Shown: positions 1-8,123, numbered from the stretch's first letter. The stretch is 49,821 nucleotides of DNA from JACQNR01 sp964533045 (GCA_964533045.1 CAZHKT010000007.1:1-49821); one strand, 5' to 3'. The notes: generated by a model from the letters alone, not told the origin. Numbers and translations are program-made.

Positions 1-362
<362 letters not shown>

Positions 363-633
363 ATAAATCTGCTCAATATACGCGGCGCAGCGCGCCGCCC
401 AGGGGTCCGGTGTCAGGCTCCAGGGGTCAGGGTCCAACCCTTTCCTCGCTGCCTGGCTCCCCGTCCCATCGCCTTCTTGAAACCGACGACACCGCACTGT
501 CAGAATCGCCTTGTAGCGCAGCGCCCGCCTTCCGGCATTGCGGCTCTTCCGCCGCGAGGCCCGTCGGGCCGCGCGGCTTCTCGAAAATCCGCAGGGCGGC
601 AAAGCGAGCCCGGCGCTACAGGGTCCAACAAGT
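363..633. other. 23S-5S spacer with short repeats
   Basis: The spacer carries a low-complexity stretch around 397-465 made of related 7-8 base words (GGGGTCCGGTGTCAGG, CCAGGGGTCAGGGTCC) and a GC-rich hairpin-prone stretch around 540-580. No tRNA cloverleaf is seen. ORFs here read through into the 5S gene and are not credible. Confidence 0.6.
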
Positions 634-751
<118 letters not shown>

Positions 752-1094
752 TAAATTTGAAAATGGCTCCGAGTTCATCTCGGGGCCATTTTCGTTTTCG
801 GGCGTCGCTTTTTCTGACACCCAACACCTGGTACCTGACACCTGCTCTTCCCCCCTGACACCTGGCACCCGAAACCCAACACCTGTCTTTCCCCCCTTTT
901 GCTTTTGTGGATGGTCATTGCGAGTGTGGTGCGTCGCAGATAACGATTCCATCGCGGGGCGCCGCGTAGCGGCGGCCTTCAGGCCGCCACCCGTACGTGT
1001 CGCCCTGAAGGGCGACGCTACGTCCCGCTCGGCCGAAACCACGGAGGAGACCACGAAGGACATCCCCCATTGTAAAGAACCGTTGGACGCTAGA
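752..1094. repeat. Repeat-rich spacer: heptamer words and palindromic repeat
   Basis: No gene is seen beyond the 5S terminator. Bases 820-895 are built from heptamer words such as ACACCTG and ACACCCA. Bases 924-1091 are a dispersed repeat that returns at 49581-49745 at the other end of the window. It contains two palindromes, GCGGCGGCCTTCAGGCCGCC at about 969-988 and GTCGCCCTGAAGGGCGAC at about 999-1016, followed by a non-palindromic tail ending TGTAAAGAACCGTTGGACG. Confidence 0.75.
759..800 (+). terminator. rRNA operon terminator
   Basis: A strong inverted repeat, AAAATGGCTCCGAG ... CTCGGGGCCATTTT, with a short TTCAT loop, is followed by CGTTTTCG. It lies directly after the 5S gene and so fits an intrinsic terminator for the rRNA operon. 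Confidence 0.85.
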
Positions 1095-1490
1095 ATGATC
1101 TTCATGAATGGAGCGGAGATCATTTTCGAAGCTGAGGAATCGCCGGAGGGCGGCTTTGAGGCGCGTGCCCTGGGGCACGCCATCTTCACGGAAGCGGACA
1201 GCCTCGATGAACTCCGCCAGATGGTGCGCGATGCGGTGCGCTGTCACTTCGACGCCGAAGCATCCCCCGGCTCATTCGCGTTCACCATTCATAATTCAGA
1301 ACTCATAACTCTGCATTTTCTGGCCCCCGCACCTGGCTCCCCTGTTCCTCCCCCCTCGTCACTGCTTCTCTGTGCACTGTCCACTCACCACTGTCCACTG
1401 AGCCGGCCCCTGACACCTCGCGCTTGCACTTCAAGCGCTCTTGAGGTATGCCCATTTTCTCAATATCCCGGTTATGGCCCGGCGCAATAA
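1095..1490 (+). CDS. HicB-like antitoxin-fold protein with repeat-derived C-terminus
   Basis: The first 55 or so residues (EIIFEAEESPEGGFEARALG, then TEADSLDELRQMVRDAVRCHF) match the small HicB/UPF0150-type fold found in antitoxins and in orphan genes. No hicA toxin is adjacent. In this family the protein normally ends about 20 residues after RCHF. Here the reading frame instead enters heptamer-repeat DNA (from about 1285), which encodes a meaningless tail to residue 131. ATG 1095 or ATG 1104 can start it, with GGAGGAGACC and AAGGA purine stretches upstream inside the dispersed repeat. It is probably a decayed or recently retailored gene. Function is unknown, and it could be non-functional. 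Confidence 0.5.
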   Translation: MIFMNGAEIIFEAEESPEGGFEARALGHAIFTEADSLDELRQMVRDAVRCHFDAEASPGSFAFTIHNSELITLHFLAPAPGSPVPPPSSLLLCALSTHHCPLSRPLTPRACTSSALEVCPFSQYPGYGPAQ

Positions 1491-1736
1491 GTTCTGATGC
1501 GTGCGGTCCGGGAAAAGCCGCGGACCTGAAGGACGCAGGTCCGCGCTACTTGCTTTTCTGTCCCCTGTGCACTTTCCACTGCCTTCTTGCTTTTCCCCCG
1601 CCCCGGGTGTATACCTCCTGCGTTTATATTCCGGAAATCGATGACCGCACACCCCGACAAGTCGGGGTGTGCGCCACTCCCCGGTCAATGCATCATGCGA
1701 ATTGGCCGTGGCTACCCGCTGCAAGGGAGCATTGAA

Positions 1737-2069
1737 ATGCCGAACGATCCCACGGTAGCGCCAAGAAACCAATGGATAAACTTCCTGCCGATCCTGACGT
1801 TTGCACTGATGGTAGGCGTGCTGGCCTACGCCGAAGAACAACATCAATATAAGCTGGCGATATGGCAGCGCGCTCTGGTGGGCGTGCACCTCGTTGCCTT
1901 CTATTGGATTTCCATTCGTATGGTGCTCAGGAAACATTTGAATAAGGCCATCATTCTCCTGGTGATCTTTCCCGCCACTGCGGTCATTACTTACGTCGTT
2001 TTGTTATTCCTGCGGCCACGAGTGCCCGCAGTTGGCGCATCCGCGGGTGGCGCCGAGATCGTTGTGTGA
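1737..2069 (+). CDS. Small membrane protein, three predicted helices
   Basis: The gene encodes 110 residues. ATG 1737 follows AAGGGAG (about 9 bases upstream). Hydrophobic segments are visible at about residues 13-31 (FLPILTFALMVGVLAYA), 40-57 (ALVGVHLVAFYWISI) and 66-90 (AIILLVIFPATAVITYVVLL), with basic residues between helices 2 and 3. An upstream extension of the frame exists but runs through repeat DNA and has no ribosome site. I do not recognise the family. It stands alone between repeats, so the context gives no hint of its role. Confidence 0.55.
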   Translation: MPNDPTVAPRNQWINFLPILTFALMVGVLAYAEEQHQYKLAIWQRALVGVHLVAFYWISIRMVLRKHLNKAIILLVIFPATAVITYVVLLFLRPRVPAVGASAGGAEIVV

Positions 2070-2257
2070 TGTCAGGGAGCGGCAACGCACTGAATAGGTG
2101 TTCGGCACTGGGCCAATGGCTTGCGCGGCGCGCTTCGTGGATCGCAGACATGGAAGACCCACGTTTGCGCCACCCTCGGTGAATTTCCATTACGAATTGA
2201 CCGGGGCCACAACTCCGGTGCCTGACGGCAAGCGGCGCAGATTCCAGGGAGAGGATC

Positions 2258-2677
2258 ATGGACCACTCATACGTGCGGGTCGTTTCCGTCCTGCTGATTG
2301 TGGCAGGAATAGGATGTTCAAATACCAGAAATAAGCTCATGGGTACCTGGCAAGCCCAGGACCGAAACGTCATCATCCGTTTTGACGCGGAAGGGCGGTT
2401 CCTGCAAGAGAGTGATCTTGCCCGATTCCGCGCGCCCTGGACGCTGGAGGGTGGGTCGACGATTGTGACGAAGGGTTACGAGTTTTGTTCCAATTGCGCG
2501 CATCCCGACTTCACAGTGACGAACCGCCGTCTCAAGGTGAGCTTTGCAGGAGATGTGCTCACCCTGACCGACATGACATCGGGCGGAGCGACGAGCTACC
2601 GGAAGGTTGCAGATGGCGCCCTATCCTGGAATCCCAGCGGTCCGCCCAACGCAGTTGAATTTGAGAGGAAACATTGA
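2258..2677 (+). CDS. Secreted/lipoprotein-like small protein
   Basis: The gene encodes 139 residues starting at ATG 2258 behind GGGAGAGG. The N-terminus has a hydrophobic stretch (VVSVLLIVAGIGCS) ending in a Cys. It resembles a lipoprotein signal, although GIGC is an imperfect lipobox. The mature part begins NKLMGTWQA and continues with beta-strand-like segments (NVIIRFDAEGRF, GDVLTLTDMTSGGATSYRKV), the pattern of lipocalin-like 'GTW' domains that occur in many bacterial lipoproteins. An isolated FCSNC pair is present. The specific function is unknown. The stop is followed at once by a long foldback repeat. Confidence 0.6.
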   Translation: MDHSYVRVVSVLLIVAGIGCSNTRNKLMGTWQAQDRNVIIRFDAEGRFLQESDLARFRAPWTLEGGSTIVTKGYEFCSNCAHPDFTVTNRRLKVSFAGDVLTLTDMTSGGATSYRKVADGALSWNPSGPPNAVEFERKH

Positions 2678-2714
2678 CACCTGCCGGTGGCGGGTCGCCC
2701 ACCAAATAAGTTAG

Positions 2715-2818
2715 GGGTGCCCCATCCTTGCGAACTGTGCAAGGGTGGGGAATTGAAGAAGTTTCTCGGGAGCCGGCAACCGCCCCACCCTTCGATGCCG
2801 CCGAAGGATGGGGCACCC
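2715..2818. repeat. 104-bp foldback repeat
   Basis: GGGTGCCCCATCCTT (2715-2729) is the exact reverse complement of AAGGATGGGGCACCC (2804-2818). The arms enclose further hairpin-forming words (CCTTGC ... GCAAGG near 2726-2745). The element has no coding content of its own. Apparent ORFs across it (rich in GWGT/GWGI words) are products of the repeat. Confidence 0.8.
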
Positions 2819-2979
2819 GGCCCCTGGCTGGACAGAAACTCAATGGACCAGCAGGCGGCAGCCACGGCACGGGTTTTGTGCCGTGGGGTTTGGGGCGTAG
2901 CCGGGACCCCGCGGTCCATGACGAACACGAATTGACTTTGGCTATCGCTGGCAGGTTCACGGAGTGTTGGTCAGGCACG

Positions 2980-3150
2980 ATGGAAGGCGTTTCGAAGCCT
3001 GGAGAATCCGAACCCGCCCCCGGGGAGCGCGCCGAGCGCAGGAAGGTGGACCGCCGCCCGGAGCGTCCCCACCGGCTCAAGCGGCGCATCGGTGAGCGCC
3101 GGGGCGAGCATCCGCCCGCTCCGGACACCCCCGCCAGAAAAAAGCGTTAA
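2980..3150 (+). CDS. Small basic peptide (doubtful)
   Basis: This is an open frame of 56 codons from ATG 2980 to TAA 3150. It encodes a very Arg-rich peptide (ERAERRKVDRRPERPHRLKR). No good ribosome site is visible. The frame continues open upstream into repeat DNA. High GC makes chance ORFs of this size common, so it may not be real. Confidence 0.2.
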   Translation: MEGVSKPGESEPAPGERAERRKVDRRPERPHRLKRRIGERRGEHPPAPDTPARKKR

Positions 3151-3189
3151 CACGGCAGTTCCCGCCGGCGGGTGCGGCAAGCGGCGCCC

Positions 3190-3933
3190 CTACAATTCGC
3201 CTTCCTTCATAGCACGCAGGGTTTGAGAGGTGATGAAGAGGTTGGCCATCCAATCCAGGAACTGATCGTCTTTGGACTCGCGTTCTTCGCGGCGGGGGCT
3301 GACGGCGCGAAAGCGAATCTTGCCGCCGGAACGCAGGAACAGCAGCTTGCGAAGCTGGCGCTCGATGCCGGAATGGAGCTTGCCGCTTTCCCGAATCAGA
3401 GCGTCCCAGTCGGTGAGCGCCGTCATCAGGGCGTAGGCGCGGCGTTCGGTGTGGCCGGCGTCGAGCGCGTCGGTGGGTTCGGCCGCCGCCAGCAGCGCCT
3501 GCAGCCGTCGCGACTCCCAATCGGCTTGGGCGCGAAACAATCTCAAGCGCCGCCAGACGAGGTCCGCCAGACGCGCCACGATCTGGCCCTCCTCGGGATC
3601 CCTCGGAACAAAGGTGTGGAGAAAAAGCAGCCGGTGCCGCGCCAGTTCTTCCGGATTCTCGCCCAGCCGACGGACCGAATCCTCGAAGTGCAACGCGAAC
3701 AGGCCGTGGCGCAGGGCGTTGAGCCGGGCATGCGCATTGCCTTCGGGGGAGCGCCGGGCGGCGATGGCTTTCTGAAGATTGGCGCGGCTGGCGGCTTGGC
3801 GGCGCGCGGTGGGGCGGTAGAGCACCGCGTTGCCCACGGCGCGGGCCTTCTGCAGGTTGGCGCGGCGGGCGGCGAGCGCCCGCTCCGAGAGGCGGTAGGG
3901 GCGGCGGGCCGGGATGGCGGGGACAGTCTCCAT
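3190..3933 (-). CDS. Conserved hypothetical protein with ANLQKA repeats
   Basis: The protein has 247 residues. The N-terminal third is basic and carries a repeated motif (AARRANLQKARA at about 21-32, then ASRANLQKAIAARR), followed by ARLNALRHGLFA. This opening is typical of a family of unassigned proteins common in soil Acidobacteriota. The NALxHGL word also occurs in some phage small-terminase-like proteins. The rest is predicted helical (RLADLVWRRLRLFRAQADWESRRLQALLAAAE). No catalytic motif is seen. The start is ATG 3933, with TATGTCTAGCCC immediately before it and no clear ribosome site. It is transcribed divergently from the protease gene at 4105. Function is unknown. Confidence 0.7.
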   Translation of the reverse strand: METVPAIPARRPYRLSERALAARRANLQKARAVGNAVLYRPTARRQAASRANLQKAIAARRSPEGNAHARLNALRHGLFALHFEDSVRRLGENPEELARHRLLFLHTFVPRDPEEGQIVARLADLVWRRLRLFRAQADWESRRLQALLAAAEPTDALDAGHTERRAYALMTALTDWDALIRESGKLHSGIERQLRKLLFLRSGGKIRFRAVSPRREERESKDDQFLDWMANLFITSQTLRAMKEGEL

Positions 3934-4041
3934 GGGCTAGACATATAGCATAGCGGAGTAGGCTTGTCAAGGGGTGGGCGCGACGGGCCGTGCGCCGCCC
4001 GCGGCACGAGAAGGCCCGCGCCAGCTTGCGGAAAGTCGAAC

Positions 4042-4071
4042 TTGAGTTTTTGCTTTCAAGTAAGCTAAGAT
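4042..4071 (+). promoter_or_regulatory. Putative sigma-70 promoter of the serine protease gene
   Basis: TTGAGT (4042-4047) and TAAGAT (4066-4071) are separated by 18 bases, about 35 bases before ATG 4105. The stretch is A/T-rich compared with its surroundings. Assigned by eye. Confidence 0.45.
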
Positions 4072-4104
4072 TTCGGTCGATTAAGCAATATTCGAGGTGT
4101 CCTA

Positions 4105-5136
4105 ATGTCCCTAGAGGAACGGGTGTCGAAAATCAAAGCGCTCGAAGGGATTCGGAAATCGCGGGTGTTGACCTATGTCACCGGGGACAGGGGACCCGAT
4201 CTCCAGACGAGAATCGGAATGGATATTATCCCTCTATTCTATGATGTCTTGGCTCGCATGGGGAAGCAGCAACAAATCGACCTGTTTATTTACAGCACAG
4301 GCGGCGTGACAATGGCCGCATGGGGGCTGGTAAATCTCTTGAGGGAGTTCTGCGACAGGCTGGCCGTTTTGGTCCCGTTCAGGGCATACAGCAGCGCTAC
4401 TCTAATCGCTTTGGGGGCGAACGAGATTGTTATGAGCAAGATGGGTCAGCTCAGCCCCGTAGACCCGACGGTAAGCTCTCCATTTAATCCAACCCTTTTG
4501 AGCGACGTGCCGGGGACTCCTCCCAACTTTCTCCCACTTAGCGTCGAGGACGTCGTGTCTTTCATGGACTTGGTTCGAGACGAGGCGAAGATTAGTGGCG
4601 AGGCCCATATGGCCGAAATCATGAAGGTGTTGGCGTCTGATGTTCGGCCGATTGCATTGGGCAACGTGTATCGAGCCAAACAACAGATTGGCATGCTCGC
4701 ACGCAAACTGCTGAGCTTCCACATAGACCCAGACCGAGAGCAGAGTCGGATTAACCACATTGTTGAGACCCTGACGCGAAAGCTGTATTCTCACGACTAC
4801 TTGGTAGGCCGAAGAGAAGCGAAAGAGCAAATCGGACTCCAAGTTGAGAATTGCTCGGAGGACCTTGAATCCGCGATCATGGCGTTGTACGATGTTTATG
4901 CGGGGGATTTGGAGCTTGGTACGGCCTTCAACCCCGATGTGGTCTTAGGAAATCAGAGTACCAAGGTAATTGAGTTCGACAGAGCATTCATCGAGAGTTC
5001 CGACTGCACATACGTTTTCCATACGAAGCGGGAAGTTAAGCGGGTCAAAGCCACCAAGGAAGGTTTCCAACTTGAGGGATTCCAGCATCGAACTCTCGAG
5101 GATGCGTGGCGAATCCAAGCCCGGAAAGCCGCTTAG
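4105..5136 (+). CDS. SDH_sah-family serine protease (ClpP/crotonase fold)
   Basis: The protein has 343 residues. The N-terminal half has the pattern of the serine dehydrogenase proteinase (SDH_sah/SppA-like) family: RVLTYVTGDRG, then IDLFIYSTGG, then VLVPFRAYSSATLIALGANEIVMSKMGQLSPVDP. The Ser of the YSSAT segment (about residue 96-97) is the likely nucleophile by family analogy. There is no signal peptide or membrane helix, so it is probably cytoplasmic. The codon use is visibly more A/T-rich than neighbouring genes, which suggests horizontal acquisition. A small gene follows 12 bp downstream on the same strand. Relatives of this family are often annotated only as 'serine protease' and substrates are largely unknown. 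Confidence 0.8.
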   Translation: MSLEERVSKIKALEGIRKSRVLTYVTGDRGPDLQTRIGMDIIPLFYDVLARMGKQQQIDLFIYSTGGVTMAAWGLVNLLREFCDRLAVLVPFRAYSSATLIALGANEIVMSKMGQLSPVDPTVSSPFNPTLLSDVPGTPPNFLPLSVEDVVSFMDLVRDEAKISGEAHMAEIMKVLASDVRPIALGNVYRAKQQIGMLARKLLSFHIDPDREQSRINHIVETLTRKLYSHDYLVGRREAKEQIGLQVENCSEDLESAIMALYDVYAGDLELGTAFNPDVVLGNQSTKVIEFDRAFIESSDCTYVFHTKREVKRVKATKEGFQLEGFQHRTLEDAWRIQARKAA

Positions 5137-5148
5137 CCGGAGTCACAT

Positions 5149-5415
5149 ATGAATTTCGAAGATTTGCACGTTGTAACGACCGACGGCACCGCTGGACTCG
5201 GCACTGCCAGCCAGCTAGTGGGGGGCACTGCTCTTTCAATCGCCACCGCCGACCTAAATCTCACATCATTGGCGCCTAGCCGTATCCTGCGCGTGCGGCG
5301 TCGGGAACTGTGGACTTCTGAAGTCTCAATGAACCAGCCTCCTCGCATGGAGAAGAAAAAGAGGACTGGTGGTGCCCAGCGAAGGGATCGAAGGCACCGA
5401 CAGACTCCCGCCTAG
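5149..5415 (+). CDS. Small protein downstream of the serine protease
   Basis: The gene encodes 88 residues from ATG 5149, with GGAG about 9 bases upstream and only 12 bp after the protease stop, so it is probably co-transcribed. The first part (NFEDLHVVTTDGTAGLGTAS, then a small-residue-rich stretch) looks structured. The last 30 residues are strongly basic (MEKKKRTGGAQRRDRRHRQ). I recognise no domain. It may be a partner or target of the protease, but that is inference from position only. Confidence 0.45.
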   Translation: MNFEDLHVVTTDGTAGLGTASQLVGGTALSIATADLNLTSLAPSRILRVRRRELWTSEVSMNQPPRMEKKKRTGGAQRRDRRHRQTPA

Positions 5416-5490
5416 CCGCGAGTTGCGGGTAGAACGCCTTTTGTGAGACCCAGCCGGTTCCCCAGTATTCATCCCGCCCAAAGGTGAATC

Positions 5491-6660
5491 CTACTTGTAC
5501 GCCGGAATTCCCGTTGCCCGCTCGCCGATGATGAGGGTATGGATATTGTGCGTGCCCTCGTAGGTGAAGACCGACTCCAGGTTGCACATATGGCGGAAGA
5601 TGGGGTACTCGTCGGCGACGCCGTTGGCCCCCAGAATATCGCGCGCGGCGCGGGCGATATCGAGCGCGATCTTGACGTTATTGCGCTTGAGCATGGAGAC
5701 GTGGGCGTGGTCGGCGCGGCCCTGGTCCTTCAAGCGGCCGACGTGCAGAGCGAGCAACTGCGCCTTGGTAATCTCCGTCACCATATCGGCGAACTTGGCC
5801 TGCACGAGCTGATGTGAGGCGATGGGCTTATCGTCAAACTGTTTGCGGATCTTGGCGTATTCGAGCGACTCGTTGTAGCAGGCCATGGCCGCGCCGATGG
5901 CTCCCCAGCCGATGCCGTAGCGCGCCTGGGTCAGGCAGGAAAGCGGCGCCTTCATGCCCTGCGCTTGGGGGAGCATGTTGGCGGCGGGCACGCGCACGTC
6001 CTGCAATGACAGGCTCGACGTGACCGAAGCGCGCAGCGACCACTTGCCCTTATAGTCCTTCGCCGTGAAACCGGGAGTTCCTTTCTCAACCAGAAATCCG
6101 CGCACGCCTTCCTCGGTGCGCGCCCAGATGACGGCGACGTCGGCGATGGTGCCCGAGGTGATCCACGCCTTTTCGCCGTTCAGAATCCAGGAGTCACCAT
6201 CCTTCGTGCCGCGCGTTCTCATGCCGGCGGGATTCGAACCGAAGTCGGGCTCAGTCAGGCCGAAGCATCCGATGGCTTTGCCCTGCTGCAGGAGCGGCAG
6301 CCATTGGTCTTTCTGCTCTTCCGAGCCGTACTCCCTGATGGGATACATCACCAGCGCCCCCTGCACCGAGACGAAGCTGCGCAGGCCGCTGTCGCCGCGC
6401 TCCAGCTCTTGCATGATCAGGCCGTACTCGACGTTCGACATCCCCGCGCAGCCGTAGCCTTGCATGTTGGCGCCGTAGAAACCCAGGTCGGCCATCAGTG
6501 GCACCAGGTGCATGGGGAACTTGCCTTCGCGGTTCCATGCTTCGATGTGAGGGTTCACTTCGTTGTCGACGAACTCGCGCACCATCTGGCGCACCATCTT
6601 TTCTTCATCGCTGAAGAGCGCATCAATATCCATGTAGTCCACGCCATGAAATGGGAACAT
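5491..6660 (-). CDS. gcdH: Glutaryl-CoA dehydrogenase-type acyl-CoA dehydrogenase
   Basis: The FAD enzyme oxidises and decarboxylates glutaryl-CoA to crotonyl-CoA in lysine/tryptophan degradation. The 389-residue protein has the GCDH signatures: RSFVSVQGALVMYPI with Arg94 (the glutarate-binding Arg of the human enzyme), GCFGLTEPDFGSNPAGM at about 131-147 (flavin/substrate site) and TYEGTHNIHTLIIG, with Glu368 as catalytic base. The start is ATG 6660 because AAGGAGAG stands 7-8 bases before it and homology begins at once. A longer frame to 6813 runs through a palindromic repeat and is rejected. It is monocistronic here. No ETF genes are nearby. Confidence 0.92.
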   Translation of the reverse strand: MFPFHGVDYMDIDALFSDEEKMVRQMVREFVDNEVNPHIEAWNREGKFPMHLVPLMADLGFYGANMQGYGCAGMSNVEYGLIMQELERGDSGLRSFVSVQGALVMYPIREYGSEEQKDQWLPLLQQGKAIGCFGLTEPDFGSNPAGMRTRGTKDGDSWILNGEKAWITSGTIADVAVIWARTEEGVRGFLVEKGTPGFTAKDYKGKWSLRASVTSSLSLQDVRVPAANMLPQAQGMKAPLSCLTQARYGIGWGAIGAAMACYNESLEYAKIRKQFDDKPIASHQLVQAKFADMVTEITKAQLLALHVGRLKDQGRADHAHVSMLKRNNVKIALDIARAARDILGANGVADEYPIFRHMCNLESVFTYEGTHNIHTLIIGERATGIPAYK

Positions 6661-6900
6661 GAGAACTCTCCTTGGGAGCGGCGCTCTCCCCATCGCCGCC
6701 TGGATGGCAGCGGTCAGAGACCGCCGCGACAACTGCCCCTGCCGGGCGAAGCCCCGGCGCATCGAAGAATTCGAAATCCAGCGCGAAGGCGGGGTCCGGG
6801 ACGGGCAGGTCACAACCTCGGCACAAATTCACTCGCGTCACCCGCCCCGATTCTAGCGGCGGATTCCGCGTATTTCAAGCTGAGGACCGCCGGCCCGGCT

Positions 6901-6916
6901 TATAATCAACATCGTT
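6901..6916 (+). promoter_or_regulatory. Putative -10 element of selD, near-leaderless start
   Basis: A perfect TATAAT (6901-6906) lies ten bases before ATG 6917. The -35 region is poor. Transcription would start near 6913, leaving almost no leader, and there is no Shine-Dalgarno sequence before the ATG. Confidence 0.4.
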
Positions 6917-7957
6917 ATGGACGAACGCGTGCGCCTCACGGCGATGGTGAAGGCGGCGGGTTGAGCGGCCAAGTTGAGTCCAAGTCTGTTGGACTCGGTG
7001 CTCGCCACGCTGCCGCGGCAGTCGGATCCCAATGTTCTGATCGGCTTCGACACGGCCGACGACGCGGGAGTGTACCGACTGACCGACGACCTGGCGCTGG
7101 TGCAGACGGTGGACTTCTTCACGCCCATCGTGGACGATCCCTACACCTTCGGCCAGATCGCGGCGGCGAATTCACTCTCCGATGTCTATGCCATGGGCGG
7201 GCGGCCGATTTCGGCGCTTTCGATTGTCGGATTTCCAAACAAAGCGGATCCCATTGAAATTCTCGAAAAGATACTGCAGGGCGGGCTCGCCAAGATGCAG
7301 GAAGCGAACTGCACGGTGATCGGCGGCCACTCGATTGGCGACGACGAAATCAAGTTCGGCTATGCGGTGACGGGCGTCGTGAATCCCAAGCGCGTCTGGG
7401 CCAACGCCGGCGCGCGACCTGGCGACCGGTTGGTGCTCACCAAGCGCATTGGAACGGGAATCATCGGGACCGCCATCAAGCAGGGTAAGGCCAGCGAAGC
7501 ATCCATCCGTGCCGCGGTCGAGTCCATGACGACGCTCAATCGTTTGGCCAGCGAAGTGGCGCTCGGATTTCCCGTGCACGGCGCGACCGACATCACCGGT
7601 TTCGGCCTGCTCGGCCACGCCCGCGAGATGGCGATCGGCAGCAACGTCAGCCTGGTCCTGGATCACACGGCGGTCGAATATCTGCCGGGCGCGCTCGATG
7701 GTTCGCGGCAGGGATTTCTCCCCGGCGGGTTGAAACGCAACGTGGAATTTATCGCCGGATGCGTGGAATTCGCCGATCGCGTCGCGGAGGACGTTCGAAA
7801 TCTCTTCTTCGATCCGCAGACTTCCGGCGGGCTGCTCCTTTCCATAGACGCTCCGGCGGTGGCGGAATTGGTGGCGGCGCTCGGCGCGCGCGGCGTGCCC
7901 GCTCGCGAAGTGGGTGAAGTGATTCCGAAAACCCATCCGCTGATTTGGGTGAAGTAG
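6917..7957 (+). CDS. selD: Selenophosphate synthetase, selenocysteine-containing
   Basis: SelD makes selenophosphate from selenide and ATP, the selenium donor for tRNA-Sec. The reading frame starts at ATG 6917 (MDERVRLTAMVKAAG), has UGA as codon 16 (6962-6964), and continues AAKLSPSLLDSVLA. The alignment with E. coli RLTQYSHGAGCGCKISP puts the UGA exactly at catalytic Cys17, with the following Lys kept and the second Cys replaced by Ala. The downstream protein is full length (346 residues) with QTVDFFTPIVDDP, YAMGGRPISALSIVGFP, GGHSIGDDEIKFG, TDITGFGLLGHA and DPQTSGGLL. A hairpin directly after the UGA fits a SECIS. Conventional callers would start at TTG 6974 and lose the active site. No selA, selB or selC is in the window. 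Confidence 0.93.
6976..6996 (+). promoter_or_regulatory. Bacterial SECIS hairpin in selD
   Basis: GAGTCCAA (6976-6983) pairs perfectly with TTGGACTC (6989-6996) around the loop GTCTG (6984-6988). U6975-G6997 and U6974-G6998 wobble pairs can extend the stem. The loop begins 20 nt after the UGA (19 nt between) and its first base is G, both as required for SelB-binding bacterial SECIS elements. Confidence 0.85.
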
Positions 7958-8123
7958 AGGCTGGCGTCGCGGCGGTCTTCAGTCCGCCAGCACTGACGTA
8001 GCGGCGACCTTCAGGTCGCCATGCTGATGCAGATTCAAATGGCGGGCTAAAGCCCGCCGCTACGGGGGAGTGAAGGGAAGCACATGGCGGGCTAAAGCCC
8101 GCCGCTACGGCAGGAGTGAAGTG
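7958..8123. repeat. Cluster of palindromic CTTCAGG / CTAAAGC repeats
   Basis: The cluster holds one GCGGCGGTCTTCAGTCCGCC copy (7970-7989), one GCGGCGACCTTCAGGTCGCC copy (about 8001-8020) and two copies of GGCGGGCTAAAGCCCGCCGC (about 8041-8063 and 8085-8107). Each is a near-perfect hairpin. The last copy ends just before the ribosome site of the GNAT gene. Confidence 0.85.

Noticed and set aside
6225..6245. GGGATTCGAACC as a tRNA T-loop
   Set aside because: It lies within the conserved coding sequence of glutaryl-CoA dehydrogenase and no cloverleaf can be drawn around it.
6661..6813. 51-residue N-terminal extension of glutaryl-CoA dehydrogenase
   Set aside because: It is encoded partly by a palindromic repeat (about 6708-6733) and lacks homology; ATG 6660 has AAGGAG.
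7970..8110. Repeated hairpins as a CRISPR array
   Set aside because: Units are palindromic, of two types, unequally spaced, without unique spacers of constant length, and there are no cas genes.
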